From assembly GCF_028209625.1 (NCBI RefSeq), contig NZ_JAQLDU010000008.1, positions 1 through 64,000 of the forward strand: a DNA stretch of 64,000 nt, given 5' to 3'. The notes below the pieces were generated by a model. It saw nothing but the letters and a program-made list of their open reading frames with translations. It did no database searches and was not told the DNA's origin. Shown here piece after piece: positions 53,341-64,000 of the stretch. Position numbers and translations under genes: made by a program. This stretch comes from Collinsella aerofaciens (GTDB lineage: Bacteria; Actinomycetota; Coriobacteriia; Coriobacteriales; Coriobacteriaceae). How positions within the stretch are numbered: the stretch's first letter is position 1; each line of letters starts with the position of its first letter.

Positions 53341-54717
53341 GTGGAAACCAAGCAATACCCCGATATGGAGTGCGACGTCGTTATTGCCGGCTGCGGTGTA
53401 GCGGGCCTGTATGCGGCTCTCAACCTGCCGACGAGCATGCGCGTGATCATGCTCTCCAAGGGCGCTGTCGACGAGTGCGATTCGATGCTCGCGCAGGGCG
53501 GCATTTGCGTGCTGCCCGAGGGCTCGGACTACGATGCCTTCTTTGAGGACACCATGCACGCCGGCCACTACGAGAACCGCCGCGAGAGCGTCGACATCAT
53601 GATTCGCTCGAGCCGTTCGGTCATCAACGACCTGCTGGCCATGGGCGTGGATTTTGAGCGCAAGGCCGATGGCGGCCTCGACTTTACCCGCGAGGGCGCG
53701 CACAGCCGCCCCCGCATTGCCTTCCATGCCGACATTACGGGCAAGGAGATTACGACCAAGCTGCTTCAGGCCGTCCGCAAGCTGGACAACGTGCAGATTC
53801 TCGAACACGTTGCCATGACCGACATCCTGACGGCCGAGCGCGATGGGGCTACGGTGTGCACTGGTGTCGTCGCTGTTGCCGTGGACGAGGACGATTCAGC
53901 TCGCCCCGCCGACGAGCTGGCAAATGCCGCTGAGGGCGTGCATGTCGATAAGCCGTTTAAGATCCATGCCCGCCATACGCTGTGGGCGACGGGCGGCATC
54001 GGTGGCGTATACGACCATTCGACCAACTACCCGCAGCTCACGGGCGACGCCTGCTACATCGCGCAGGAGCACGGCATTAAGATGGAGCACCTGGACTACG
54101 TGCAGATCCATCCCACGGGCCTGTTCTCGCCGCAGCCAGGCCGTACGTTCCTGATCAGCGAGAGCTGCCGCGGTGAGGGCGCGATTCTGCTCAATGCCGC
54201 CGGCGAGCGTTTTACCGACGAGTTGCAGCCGCGCGACGTTGTCGCTGCCGCCATCCGCGAGCAGATGAAGCAGGACGGCACCGAGCACGAGTGGCTGAGC
54301 TTTGCCCCCGTCGAGCGCGACGTGGTGACTGGGCACTTTGCCAACATTCGCGCGCGCTGCCTTGAGGACGGCCGCGACATCTTGGACGAGCCCATCCCCG
54401 TTACGCCCACGCAGCACTACTTTATGGGCGGCGTATGGGTCGATAAGGACGGCCGCACTTCGATGCCCGAGCTCTACGCCGCGGGCGAGACGGCTTGCAA
54501 CGGCGTTCACGGCAAGAATCGCCTTGCATCAAATAGTCTGCTCGAGGCGCTGGTCTGGGGTCGTCGCGCCGCGTGGTACATGCGCACCGGCGAGTCGCTG
54601 GCCGTGGAGCAGGCGGGCGAGCCCGCGCTCGATGGACGCCATCGCGCCCTGAGTTCCGATACCCTTGCAATCGATGATTTGGCCCGTGCCGCCGGCACGC
54701 AGGCCGTGGAGGAGTAG
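53341..54717 (+). CDS. nadB: L-aspartate oxidase
   Basis: A 458-residue FAD enzyme that oxidises aspartate to iminoaspartate. The dinucleotide fold is VVIAGCGVAGLYAAL near residue 15, with SMLAQGGICV, HADITGKEI and the C-terminal GETACNGVHGKNRLASNSLL typical of NadB. I choose GTG 53341 because GGGAGAGG precedes it and the two upstream in-frame ATGs lie inside a repeat hairpin. At 458 residues it is a little shorter than the usual ~530 because the C-terminal helical domain is reduced. Confidence 0.93.
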   Translation: METKQYPDMECDVVIAGCGVAGLYAALNLPTSMRVIMLSKGAVDECDSMLAQGGICVLPEGSDYDAFFEDTMHAGHYENRRESVDIMIRSSRSVINDLLAMGVDFERKADGGLDFTREGAHSRPRIAFHADITGKEITTKLLQAVRKLDNVQILEHVAMTDILTAERDGATVCTGVVAVAVDEDDSARPADELANAAEGVHVDKPFKIHARHTLWATGGIGGVYDHSTNYPQLTGDACYIAQEHGIKMEHLDYVQIHPTGLFSPQPGRTFLISESCRGEGAILLNAAGERFTDELQPRDVVAAAIREQMKQDGTEHEWLSFAPVERDVVTGHFANIRARCLEDGRDILDEPIPVTPTQHYFMGGVWVDKDGRTSMPELYAAGETACNGVHGKNRLASNSLLEALVWGRRAAWYMRTGESLAVEQAGEPALDGRHRALSSDTLAIDDLARAAGTQAVEE

Positions 54718-54720
54718 ACC

Positions 54721-55581
54721 ATGAATCCCATTACCATGAAGCTCGTCGTCGATGATCTGATTCTGCAGGCTCTACGCGAGGACATTACGTTTGAGGACGT
54801 GAGCACGGCGAGCGTGTGCCCCACGGCGCGTCCCGCCACGGTGGAGCTTATCGCCAAGGCCGACGGCATCATCGCCGGCTTGGATGTGTTTGCCCGTACC
54901 TTTGAGCTGCTGGATTCGCAGAGCTCGGTGCTGCTCGACGTTGCCGATGGCGAGGAGGTGCACGCCGGCGACCATGTGGGTCAGGTGCGCGGCGATGCGC
55001 GCGTGCTGCTTTCGGGTGAGCGCGTGGCGCTCAACTACCTGCAGCGCATGAGCGGCATCGCTACCTACACGCACAGCATGGCCGCGGCGCTCGAGGGAAC
55101 CAAGACCGTGCTCGTCGACACGCGCAAGACCACGCCGGGCATGCGCGTGTTTGAGAAGGCGGCGGTTGAGATTGGCGGCGGCAGCAACCACCGCTACAAC
55201 CTGTCGACGGCCGTCATGCTCAAGGACAACCACATCGATGCCGCCGGTGGCGTGACGCGCGCGATCGAGATGGCGCGCGCCCATGCGTCGTTTACCACGA
55301 CAGTTGAGATTGAGTGCGAGAACCTGGACATGGTGCGCGAAGCCGTGGAGGCCGGTGCCGACATTATCATGCTCGACAACATGACCCATGACGACATGGC
55401 CGCCGCCATCGAGCTTATCGCCGGTCGCGCCAAGACCGAGTGCTCGGGCAACGTGGACGCCAGCAACATTCGCGCCCTGGCCGATCTGGGTGTCGACTAT
55501 ATTAGCTCGGGCGCCCTGACGCACTCTGCGCCGATCCTCGACCTCTCGCTTAAGCACCTGCGTCTGCTGGACGGTAAATAA
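54721..55581 (+). CDS. nadC: Nicotinate-nucleotide pyrophosphorylase (carboxylating)
   Basis: A 286-residue enzyme that converts quinolinate and PRPP to nicotinate mononucleotide. Motifs: DTRKTTPGMRVFEKAAV, GGGSNHRYNL, LKDNHIDAAGG, EIECENLDM and LDNMTHDDM. GAGGAG at the nadB stop serves ATG 54721. Its stop overlaps the niaR start. Confidence 0.96.
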   Translation: MNPITMKLVVDDLILQALREDITFEDVSTASVCPTARPATVELIAKADGIIAGLDVFARTFELLDSQSSVLLDVADGEEVHAGDHVGQVRGDARVLLSGERVALNYLQRMSGIATYTHSMAAALEGTKTVLVDTRKTTPGMRVFEKAAVEIGGGSNHRYNLSTAVMLKDNHIDAAGGVTRAIEMARAHASFTTTVEIECENLDMVREAVEAGADIIMLDNMTHDDMAAAIELIAGRAKTECSGNVDASNIRALADLGVDYISSGALTHSAPILDLSLKHLRLLDGK

Positions 55582-56126
55582 TGAACGCCCGCGAGCGTCG
55601 CCGTGCCATCATGGCCGTGCTCGAGGGAGCCAAGGAGCCCGTTTCGGGCAGCGCACTTGCCCGCGAGGTTGGCGTGAGCCGTCAGGTCGTGGTTCAGGAT
55701 ATTGCCCTGTTGCGTGCCGATGGGCACGATATCGTGGCGACCAACCGCGGCTACGTGCTGCAGGAAGCCGCGAGTAGCCCCGCCGTGCCCACGCGTCTTG
55801 TTAAGGTGCGCCACGGCGTGGAGCAGGCGGGCGACGAGCTTACGAGTATCGTCGACGCGGGTGGCGCCGTGCTCAACGTGATCGTCAACCATCGTGTGTA
55901 CGGTAAGATCACGGCCGACTTGGACATTCGCAATCGTCGCGATGTTGAGCGCTACCTGCATGATATCGAGAGCGGCAAGAGCTTTCCACTACTAACGGTG
56001 ACGAGCGGCTATCACTTCCATCGCATTGCGGCGGAGGACGAACAGACCCTCGACGAGATCGAGGCCATGCTTAAGGAGAAGGGCTACCTTGCCGATTTAA
56101 TGCCCTACGAGGATGATTTGTCCTAA
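55581..56126 (+). CDS. niaR: NiaR-type repressor (HTH plus 3H domain)
   Basis: A 181-residue regulator. Residues 1-55 are a winged helix (VSGSALAREVGVSRQVVVQD), then a 3H domain with the expected histidines (VRHGVEQAG, VNHRVYGKI, GYHFHRIA). In Firmicutes this protein represses NAD synthesis and niacin uptake genes when nicotinate is available. The TAATG overlap with nadC couples it to the operon, suggesting autoregulation. Confidence 0.92.
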   Translation: MNARERRRAIMAVLEGAKEPVSGSALAREVGVSRQVVVQDIALLRADGHDIVATNRGYVLQEAASSPAVPTRLVKVRHGVEQAGDELTSIVDAGGAVLNVIVNHRVYGKITADLDIRNRRDVERYLHDIESGKSFPLLTVTSGYHFHRIAAEDEQTLDEIEAMLKEKGYLADLMPYEDDLS

Positions 56127-56144
56127 CCCGATACTGTCTTTATA

Positions 56145-56211
56145 AGTTGCGGTGAAATAGTTCCTACAATCGGCACCTAAGCAATGAGCCAGGAACTATT
56201 CCACCGCAACT
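56145..56211. repeat. AGTTGCGGTG dyad, copy 2
   Basis: AGTTGCGGTGAAATAGTTCC and one further base (56145-56165) pair with 56191-56211 with one G-T exchange. Arms match the dyad at 32052-32118; the 25-base centres are unrelated. Confidence 0.75.
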
Positions 56212-56251
56212 GCCAAGGTAGCCCCGTCCCCAATTAGCTGCCTGTACAAAC

Positions 56252-56291
56252 AAAAGGAGGCCTCCGCGGCGATGCGGAAGCCTCCTTTTTT
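56252..56291. terminator. Bidirectional terminator between niaR and the ferredoxin gene
   Basis: AAAAGGAGGC(c)TCCGC pairs with GCGGA(a)GCCTCC followed by TTTTTT on the plus strand and TTTT on the minus strand, between two convergent genes. Confidence 0.8.
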
Positions 56292-56330
56292 GCGCACGGT
56301 GTACTTTTGAGTGTGCAAGTGGGGGAGTTG

Positions 56331-56516
56331 TTACTCCTCGACGATCTCGGTGATCGCGCCAGCGGGGCAAGCGTCCTGGCAAGCGCCGCAGGCGACGCAG
56401 GAGTCCTCGTCGGCGACGGTAGCGACGTCCTGGAGCTCCAGAACGCCAGCGGGGCAGGAGTCGACGCAAACGCCACAAGCGATGCACTCGTCGGCATCAA
56501 TTACGGGATGAGCCAT
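56331..56516 (-). CDS. 2[4Fe-4S] ferredoxin
   Basis: A 61-residue electron carrier with CIACGVCVDSCP and CVACGACQDACP, the eight cysteines for two [4Fe-4S] clusters, and the usual PAGAI turn. GAGAGGAAA precedes ATG 56516. Redox partner unknown. Confidence 0.95.
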   Translation of the reverse strand: MAHPVIDADECIACGVCVDSCPAGVLELQDVATVADEDSCVACGACQDACPAGAITEIVEE

Positions 56517-56582
56517 GGTAGTTTCCTCTCTGTTGACCGACGCTACAGGCGATGCGCGCCGGTTTGATTCGGGCAAAAACAT

Positions 56583-57059
56583 ACCACGGGAGCGACCGTT
56601 TGCAATACCCTCTGGCCGGCATCTTCATACCGTTCGCCGAGTATGCCAAGGTTTACTAAAAAACGCGCAGGTGGGGCCGTTGAGCTGCGCAAATGTTAGC
56701 TATAGGTGACTTGAAATATAGGGCGATTGAGCGTGCTTGCGGAAACCGCATCCCATTATTTGGCCGAAAAACGGGTCGAACTTTCCCCAGGGAAGCCCGG
56801 GGCCGCCATGTGCGCTCCCAAGCCCAAACCTCAGCCATCTCTACATAGATCTCAATAGATCTGCCGAGAACTCAGACAGCGCATCTACCTGCGTATTTGT
56901 GAACCTAAACTCTCGGCAACAAGAAATCTTATATGAATTGACTTAGATTTTGTATATTCCGGCCCATAAGGGGATACACTACATCCTGAAAGACAAGCCG
57001 AAGCACTGCGCGGCAGACCGCCGAGGCGGTGCAAACGCACAAGAGAGAGGGAATTTCTA
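56583..57059 (+). other. Gene-free region upstream of dnaK
   Basis: About 480 bases. 56739-56786 (GGAAACCGCATCCC, TTTGGCCGAA, ACGGGT, TTTCC) is a diverged relative of the palindromes at 40016-40090. TGCCGAGA (56862-56869) and TCTCGGCA (56911-56918) form a distant inverted repeat. TTGTAT near 56950 and TACACT near 56975 could be a promoter. I found no convincing HAIR site (CTTGAGT-N7-ACTCAAG) although hspR is in the operon. Confidence 0.45.
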
Positions 57060-58952
<1,893 letters not shown>

Positions 58953-58954
58953 TC

Positions 58955-59797
58955 ATGTCCGCCCGTAAAGCTCGCACGGAGGCGGCCGCCGCTGGCGCCG
59001 CCCCCGTTGACTCTGAGGAGAAGGACGTGAAGATTCCCGTAGAGGCCGTTGACGATACCGAGGCCAACGAGGCCCCGGCCGCCGAGGCTGCCGAGAACCA
59101 GGTAGAGGATTCCAACAAGGAGGCGACGATGACCGAGGACGAGATGGTGGAAGCCGCTATCCGCGCCGGTGAGGAAGCCGCCGACAACGACTTTAAGCTC
59201 AAGTTCGAGCAGGCTCAGAAAGAGCTTGCCGACGTGCGCAATGAGCTCGATGCTGCGGCAGAGGCTCAGAAGGCCGCCGAGGACAAGGCAAAGGACGCCA
59301 CCGAGCGTACCGCCCGTCTGCAGGCCGACTGGGAGAACTTCCGTCGCCGCACCGCCAATGAGCGTATCGCCGAGCGCGAGCGCGCGACCGAGAAGCTTGT
59401 CACCGCGCTGTTGCCGGTGATTGACGATATCGAGCGCGCGATCGACCATGCCCGCAGTCAAGAGCTTTCCGACGACTTTAAGCAGTTCGTCGATGGCGTT
59501 GACGCGGTACATGCCAAGCTGCTCGACGTGTTTGCGCATGAGGGCGTTGAGTCCATCGACCCCAAGGGCGAGGCGTTCGATCCGCTCGAGCATCAGGCTG
59601 TGGGTCGCGTCGAGGACGCATCGCAGTACGACGAGACTGTCAACGACGTGTACCAGAAGGGCTACCGCATGGCGGATCGCATCCTGCGTTCCGCGATGGT
59701 GACGGTGACCTACGGTGGCGAGAAGCGCCCCGCACCGGAGCCCGAAGCGGCGCCCGAGGATGCTGCGGCCGATACGGCCGAGAGCACCGAGGAGTAA
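58955..59797 (+). CDS. grpE: Nucleotide exchange factor GrpE
   Basis: A 280-residue exchange factor for DnaK, with a long coiled coil (about 85-150; RLQADWENFRRRTANERIAE) and beta domain ending GYRMADRILRSAMVTV. The first 85 residues are acidic and low in complexity. ATG 58955 lies two bases after the dnaK stop with only a weak GAGGA. In-frame ATG 59129 has a perfect AAGGAGG six bases upstream and would give 222 residues, nearer the usual size. Either or both may be used. Confidence 0.93.
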   Translation: MSARKARTEAAAAGAAPVDSEEKDVKIPVEAVDDTEANEAPAAEAAENQVEDSNKEATMTEDEMVEAAIRAGEEAADNDFKLKFEQAQKELADVRNELDAAAEAQKAAEDKAKDATERTARLQADWENFRRRTANERIAERERATEKLVTALLPVIDDIERAIDHARSQELSDDFKQFVDGVDAVHAKLLDVFAHEGVESIDPKGEAFDPLEHQAVGRVEDASQYDETVNDVYQKGYRMADRILRSAMVTVTYGGEKRPAPEPEAAPEDAAADTAESTEE

Positions 59798-59803
59798 TTG
59801 AGA

Positions 59804-59836
59804 AGGGCCCCGGGGCAACACCCGGGGCCCTTTCTG
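59804..59836 (+). terminator. Terminator-like hairpin between grpE and dnaJ
   Basis: GGGCCCCGGG and CCCGGGGCCC around GCAACA, followed by TTTCT. Being inside the chaperone operon it probably causes partial termination and lowers dnaJ/hspR expression. Confidence 0.75.
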
Positions 59837-59904
59837 GCCTAGTGCCATATGAAAGCATGAGCCGCCGCCCGCTGGGCGGCGGATGAAACAGGAGAGGAGC
59901 TACG

Positions 59905-60870
59905 ATGGCTGCAGGCAAAACCTTCTATGACATCCTGGGCGTATCCAAGAGCGCCTCCGACAAAGAGATCAAGAGCGCGTTTCGCAAGCTCGCGCAAAAA
60001 TATCACCCCGATGCCGGCGGCGACGAGGCCAAGTTCAAGGAGATTAGCGAGGCCTACGAGACGCTTTCGGACGAGAAGAAGCGCAAAGAGTACGACCAGA
60101 TGCTCATGTTTGGCGGCATGCCGGGCGCGGGCGGCGCGTATGGCGGCGGCTACGGTGCCGGCGCTGGTGCCAGCGGCTGGGGCGACATCTTCGACAGCAT
60201 CTTTAGCGGCAACGGCGCCTGGGGCAGCGATTGGGGCTCGGGCTTTGCCGGGGCTGCGGGCGCTGCCGGTGCCGGTGCTGGCCGCAGCCGCGCTCGCAAG
60301 GGCGGCGACCTGTCGTTGACCGTCGATGTGACGGCCGAGGACGCGTTTCGCGGTGTGACGCACAAGGTCACCTACCGCATTCCCTCGACAGGCGAGCAGC
60401 AGACCATTACGGTCTCGGTGCCTGCAGGCGCGGTCGACGGCGGCAAGCTGCGTTACAAACGTCGCGGCGAGTATGGCGTTGCCGGCGGCGAGCGCGGCGA
60501 CCTGGTCGTGACCACGCACGTGGAGGAGCATCCGCTGTTTAAGCGTAAAGGTGCCGACGTGACCATGGAGGTACCGGTCTCGGTCTATGAGGCGGCGCTC
60601 GGCTGCACGGTGGACGTGCCGACGCCCGGCGGTGCGACGGTTCGTCTGAAGGTGCCCGCGGGTACCCAGACGGGCAAGAAGTTCCGCTTTAAGGAAATGG
60701 GGGCGCCCGACGTTAAGCACCGTGGCCGTACGGGCGCGCTGCTCGTCGAGATCAAGGTGCAGGTCCCCACGAACCTATCCGATGACGAGCGCGATGCCAT
60801 GACCAAGCTGCGCGAGGTCGACACGCGCGATTATCGCGAGAAGGTCAACCGTTACAAGGCGACGTACTAG
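59905..60870 (+). CDS. DnaJ-family co-chaperone without zinc finger (CbpA type)
   Basis: A 321-residue J-protein. The J domain (1-70) has the HPD motif in KYHPDAGG; a Gly/Ala-rich linker follows (75-130); the C-terminal substrate domains ([38 protein letters not shown]) follow directly, without the CxxCxGxG zinc repeats of DnaJ. It is thus CbpA-like in build, but sits in the position of DnaJ1. AGGAGAGGAG precedes ATG 59905. Confidence 0.93.
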   Translation: MAAGKTFYDILGVSKSASDKEIKSAFRKLAQKYHPDAGGDEAKFKEISEAYETLSDEKKRKEYDQMLMFGGMPGAGGAYGGGYGAGAGASGWGDIFDSIFSGNGAWGSDWGSGFAGAAGAAGAGAGRSRARKGGDLSLTVDVTAEDAFRGVTHKVTYRIPSTGEQQTITVSVPAGAVDGGKLRYKRRGEYGVAGGERGDLVVTTHVEEHPLFKRKGADVTMEVPVSVYEAALGCTVDVPTPGGATVRLKVPAGTQTGKKFRFKEMGAPDVKHRGRTGALLVEIKVQVPTNLSDDERDAMTKLREVDTRDYREKVNRYKATY

Positions 60871-60942
60871 GGCGGTCGTGGCGCACACCCGCGCACGCGG
60901 GCTTATGATGGACGATAACGAGACGGAAAGGGGTCAGGTAGC

Positions 60943-61359
60943 ATGGCCGAGGACAATAGGAATAAACCGCTGTACATGATCAGCGTGGCGGCCGAGTTGA
61001 CCGGCATGCATCCGCAGACTCTGCGCGTCTACGAGTCCAAGGGCCTGGTGAACCCCCAGCGCTCGGGCGGCAACACGCGTCTGTATTCGCGTGCCGATAT
61101 CGAGCGCCTGGAGCTCATCAACCAGCTGACTGACGAGGGCATCAACCTTGCCGGCGTGGTGCGCATCCTCGATATGAAGGAGCGTGCCGAGGAGCGCGAG
61201 CGCGAGAACGAAAAACTCCGCGCACGCGTGCGCCAGCTCGAGGACGAGCTGCACGAGTACAAGATGCAGAAGAAGATCACCGCCCTGGCCCCGCGCGACG
61301 GCTCGGTCAACCCCGAGCAAGTCATGCGCAAGCTGCTAGGTACGGGTAGCGACCTATAG
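60943..61359 (+). CDS. hspR: HspR, MerR-family heat-shock repressor
   Basis: A 138-residue regulator. The winged helix reads MISVAAELTGMHPQTLRVYE and GLVNPQRSGGNTRLYS, followed by a coiled coil (about 75-110). In actinobacteria HspR represses the dnaK operon with DnaK as co-repressor. GAAAGGGG precedes ATG 60943. Confidence 0.95.
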   Translation: MAEDNRNKPLYMISVAAELTGMHPQTLRVYESKGLVNPQRSGGNTRLYSRADIERLELINQLTDEGINLAGVVRILDMKERAEERERENEKLRARVRQLEDELHEYKMQKKITALAPRDGSVNPEQVMRKLLGTGSDL

Positions 61360-61378
61360 CTCCGCCGACGCTGCCGGG

Positions 61379-61481
61379 CACTCATTGGGGACAGACTTAA
61401 ATGAGTGCCCGCAGAATGAGAGTGGATAATCTCCCGTTTTTGGCCTGTTTGCAGGCTCAAAGTGGGAGATTATCCACTCTC
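61379..61481. repeat. Composite repeat: YGTCCC hairpin plus GAGAGTGG dyad
   Basis: CACTCATT (61379-61386) and AATGAGTG (61400-61407) flank GGGGACAGACTTA. After cccgcagaat, GAGAGTGGATAATCTCCC (61418-61435) pairs perfectly with 61464-61481. The arrangement and spacing are nearly the same as at 22962-23064. Confidence 0.85.
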
Positions 61482-61646
61482 GTCATTTCGGCGTCTAAGT
61501 CTGCCCCCGGCACCTAACTCGTTCTTTGCTTTACTGAGATAAAGTGAACGTGCAGATTCGTAACCCACTCGCAACCGTTCTATGGCACGATATTGAACGA
61601 ATGTATGCTATGCGCCCAAATCGTTTTGGGCAGAGTGGGAGACAGT

Positions 61647-63947
61647 ATGGTCAAGCTGTACGAGGACGGCATCTACCTGCGCGGCGGCAGCGAGGTTGTG
61701 CCTGCGGCCGAGGCTGCCGAGCGCGGTATTACGCAGACGCCCGAGGATGCCAAGCGCGGCACCATCGCGTATTCGATCCTCCAGGCACACAATACGTCCG
61801 GAGATCCCGAGGCACTCAAGATTCGCTTCGACGCCATGGCGAGCCACGACATCACCTTTGTCGGCATCATCCAGACGGCGCGCGCCTCGGGCATGGAGCA
61901 GTTCCCGCTGCCTTACGTGCTCACCAACTGCCATAACTCGCTGTGCGCCGTGGGCGGCACCATCAACGAGGACGACCACGTCTTTGGCCTCTCGGCTGCC
62001 AAGAAGTACGGCGGCATCTTCGTTCCGCCGCACATCGCCGTCATCCACTCCTTTATGCGTGAGAACTTCGCCGGCTGCGGCAAGATGATCCTAGGTTCCG
62101 ACTCGCACACCCGCTATGGTGCCCTGGGTACCATGGCCGTGGGCGAGGGCGGCGGCGAGTTGGCAAAGCAGCTGCTGCGCGACACCTACGATGTCGCCTA
62201 TCCCGGCGTCGTGGCCATCTACCTCACGGGCGCCCCGCGCCCCGGCGTCGGCCCGCACGATGTGGCGCTCGCCATTATCCGCGCCGTCTTTGCCAAGGGC
62301 TATGTCAAGAACAAGGTCATGGAGTTCGTGGGCCCCGGCATCGCGAGCATGACGACCGACTACCGCAACGGCGTCGACGTCATGACCACCGAGACCACCT
62401 GCCTTTCCTCCATCTGGGCAACCGACGACGACACGCACGCGTTTTTGACCATGCACGGCCGTGGCGACGACTACCGCGAGCTCAAGCCCGCCGATGTCGC
62501 CTACTACGACGGCTGCGTCGAGGTCGACCTGTCGAGCATCAAGCCTATGATCGCGCTGCCGTTCCATCCTTCCAACGGCTCTGAGATCGACGAGCTCAAC
62601 GAGAACCTCGAGGACATCCTGCACGAGGTTGAGCTCGAGGCCGCCAAGATCGGCGAGGGCAAGACACACTTTAGTCTGCTCGACAAGATCGTCGACGGCA
62701 AGCTGCACGTGCAGCAGGGCGTTATCGCCGGCTGCTCGGGCGGCAACTACGACTCCGTGGTTCAGGCTGCCCGCGTGCTCAAGGGCGCCAACACCGGCTG
62801 CGGCGAGTTCTCGCTGTCGGTCTATCCCACGAGCCAGCCCGTGGCACTCGAGCTTACACGCCGCGGCTATATCTACGACCTTATGGAGGCCGGCGCGATC
62901 GTGCGCACGGCATTCTGCGGCCCGTGCTTCGGTGCCGGCGACACGCCCGCCAACAACGGCCTGTCGATCCGCCACACTACGCGCAACTTCCCCAACCGCG
63001 AGGGCTCCAAGCCGGGCAATGGCCAGCTGAGCGCCGTGGCTCTGATGGACGCCCGTTCCATTGCGGCGACGGCTGCCAACGGCGGCATCCTGACGCCGGC
63101 GACCGACCTGCCCGAGGACACCTGGGACGAGGCTTGCGAGTACACCTTCGACGACGCGCCGTACAAGAAGCGCGTGTACTGGGGCTTTGGCAAGGCGGAG
63201 CCTGCCGACGAGCTGGTCGAAGGCCCCAACATCAAGCCGTGGCCCGCGATGGAGCCTCTCGGCGACGACATTCTGCTCAAGGTGTGCTCCAAGATCATGG
63301 ACCCGGTCACTACGACCGACGAGCTCATTCCTTCGGGCGAGACGAGCTCCTTCCGCTCCAACCCGCTGGGCCTGGCCGAGTTTACGCTGAGCCGCCGCGA
63401 TCCGGCCTACGTCGGTCGTTCCAAGGAGGTCGACGCCGTGGAGAAGCGTCGCGTGGCCGGCGAGGCCGCGGGTGACCTGGCGGCGCTCGATGCCGAGCTT
63501 GCCGGCGTGTTTGAGGCACTGGCTGGCGCGGGTGTCGCGGCCGATGCCAAGGCGACCGAGTACGGCTCCATGCTCTATGCCAAGAAGCCGGGCGACGGTT
63601 CTGCCCGCGAGCAGGCCGCGAGCTGCCAGCGCGTGATCGGCGGCCTGGCCAACATCGTTCACGAGTACGCCACCAAGCGCTATCGCTCCAACGTGATGAA
63701 CTGGGGCATGGTGCCCTTCCAGATGGAGGCCGAGCCCAGCTTTGAGGTGGGCGACTACGTCTTTGTGCCGGGCATCCGTGCCGCGCTCGATGGCGACCTA
63801 AAGGACATCGCCGCCTACGTGGTGCGCGCCGATGGTGCGGTCGAGCAGATTGTGCTCTACATTGCCGATATGACGGCCGAAGAACGTGCCATCGTCAAGG
63901 CCGGCTGTCTGATCAACTACAACAAGTTCAAGGCCGCTGCCGAGTAA
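61647..63947 (+). CDS. Aconitase-family hydratase (YbhJ-like)
   Basis: A 766-residue [4Fe-4S] hydro-lyase homologue. Cluster and active-site features are seen in [14 protein letters not shown] (near 150), [10 protein letters not shown] (near 370) and [11 protein letters not shown] (near 430), with a C-terminal swivel domain (about 560-766). The domain order is that of aconitase A, and the sequence style fits the YbhJ group of unknown substrate rather than the citrate enzyme. GGGAGACAGT precedes ATG 61647. From 63948 to the end nothing is recognised. Confidence 0.85.
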   Translation: MVKLYEDGIYLRGGSEVVPAAEAAERGITQTPEDAKRGTIAYSILQAHNTSGDPEALKIRFDAMASHDITFVGIIQTARASGMEQFPLPYVLTNCHNSLCAVGGTINEDDHVFGLSAAKKYGGIFVPPHIAVIHSFMRENFAGCGKMILGSDSHTRYGALGTMAVGEGGGELAKQLLRDTYDVAYPGVVAIYLTGAPRPGVGPHDVALAIIRAVFAKGYVKNKVMEFVGPGIASMTTDYRNGVDVMTTETTCLSSIWATDDDTHAFLTMHGRGDDYRELKPADVAYYDGCVEVDLSSIKPMIALPFHPSNGSEIDELNENLEDILHEVELEAAKIGEGKTHFSLLDKIVDGKLHVQQGVIAGCSGGNYDSVVQAARVLKGANTGCGEFSLSVYPTSQPVALELTRRGYIYDLMEAGAIVRTAFCGPCFGAGDTPANNGLSIRHTTRNFPNREGSKPGNGQLSAVALMDARSIAATAANGGILTPATDLPEDTWDEACEYTFDDAPYKKRVYWGFGKAEPADELVEGPNIKPWPAMEPLGDDILLKVCSKIMDPVTTTDELIPSGETSSFRSNPLGLAEFTLSRRDPAYVGRSKEVDAVEKRRVAGEAAGDLAALDAELAGVFEALAGAGVAADAKATEYGSMLYAKKPGDGSAREQAASCQRVIGGLANIVHEYATKRYRSNVMNWGMVPFQMEAEPSFEVGDYVFVPGIRAALDGDLKDIAAYVVRADGAVEQIVLYIADMTAEERAIVKAGCLINYNKFKAAAE

Positions 63948-64000
63948 CTCTGCTGTACGCCCCTGCCACACCTTTCCCTCGTGCTCACGCGCTTCGCGAG

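Noticed and set aside
56583..57059. HAIR operator for HspR
   Set aside because: No CTTGAGT-N7-ACTCAAG-like dyad could be found upstream of dnaK; the site may be diverged.
62091..63662. 523-residue minus-strand open frame inside the hydratase gene
   Set aside because: Shadow of a well-supported gene, no domain and no ribosome site.

Overview
The window looks like a chromosomal segment of a gut Coriobacteriia species (Actinomycetota), most probably Collinsella. This rests on the high G+C coding style, a dnaK-grpE-dnaJ-hspR locus of actinobacterial type, an NRAMP-related transporter of the kind described in Eggerthella, and a very high density of intergenic palindromes. Assignment is by protein-family recognition and context only; no database search was run.

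Layout. 215-5001: macrolide/lipoprotein-type ABC exporter and a DUF362 ferredoxin protein. 5253-12191: envelope genes (alpha/beta hydrolase, hemolysin III, CNNM/CorC-type CBS protein, a stand-alone cyanophycin-synthetase N-domain protein, YtxH and PRC-barrel proteins, a catalytically degenerate polysaccharide deacetylase). 12520-15635: MgtE-like sensor/transporter paired with an NRMT-type NRAMP transporter. 15768-17984: OatA-like O-acyltransferase. 18172-21520: ribokinase, nucleoside hydrolase, luxS, DUF4867. 21812-22876: 5'-truncated GH1 glucosidase. 23218-27214: degenerate kinase, true kinase and NarL-type regulator. 27324-31621: lipoprotein, then a DUF4428 / zinc-ribbon membrane / SPFH operon. 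32210-36097: MgtA-type Mg2+ P-type ATPase and pyrE. 36455-39728: XRE regulator, frameshifted RpiR regulator, EIIA-Glc, lipoprotein. 40222-47449 (all minus): HAD phosphatase, hypE-hypD-hypC-hypF, nikR, a small helical protein and thioredoxin. 47586-50001: a UDG-like protein, a headless GHKL kinase and a membrane protein whose stop codon lies in the end of an IS3 element (49999-51304). 51305-51699: decayed second IS3-type element. 52260-56126: nadA-nadB-nadC-niaR. 56331-56516: 2x[4Fe-4S] ferredoxin. 57060-61359: dnaK-grpE-cbpA/dnaJ-hspR. 61647-63947: aconitase-family hydratase. No rRNA, tRNA or CRISPR was recognised.

Functional themes are divalent-metal handling (two separate Mg2+ uptake systems and a nickel regulator next to hydrogenase maturation genes), NAD biosynthesis with its own repressor, nucleoside/sugar salvage, and heat-shock chaperones.

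The most distinctive content is intergenic. At least fourteen clear and two decayed short hairpins share an invariant YGTCCC core but have different, self-complementary arms. They are often stacked with longer dyads and often sit next to truncated or frameshifted genes. A separate ~170-bp element occurs after pyrE and after a lipoprotein gene, with stems that change in a compensated way between its two copies; it is the best candidate here for an undescribed structured RNA or repeat family.
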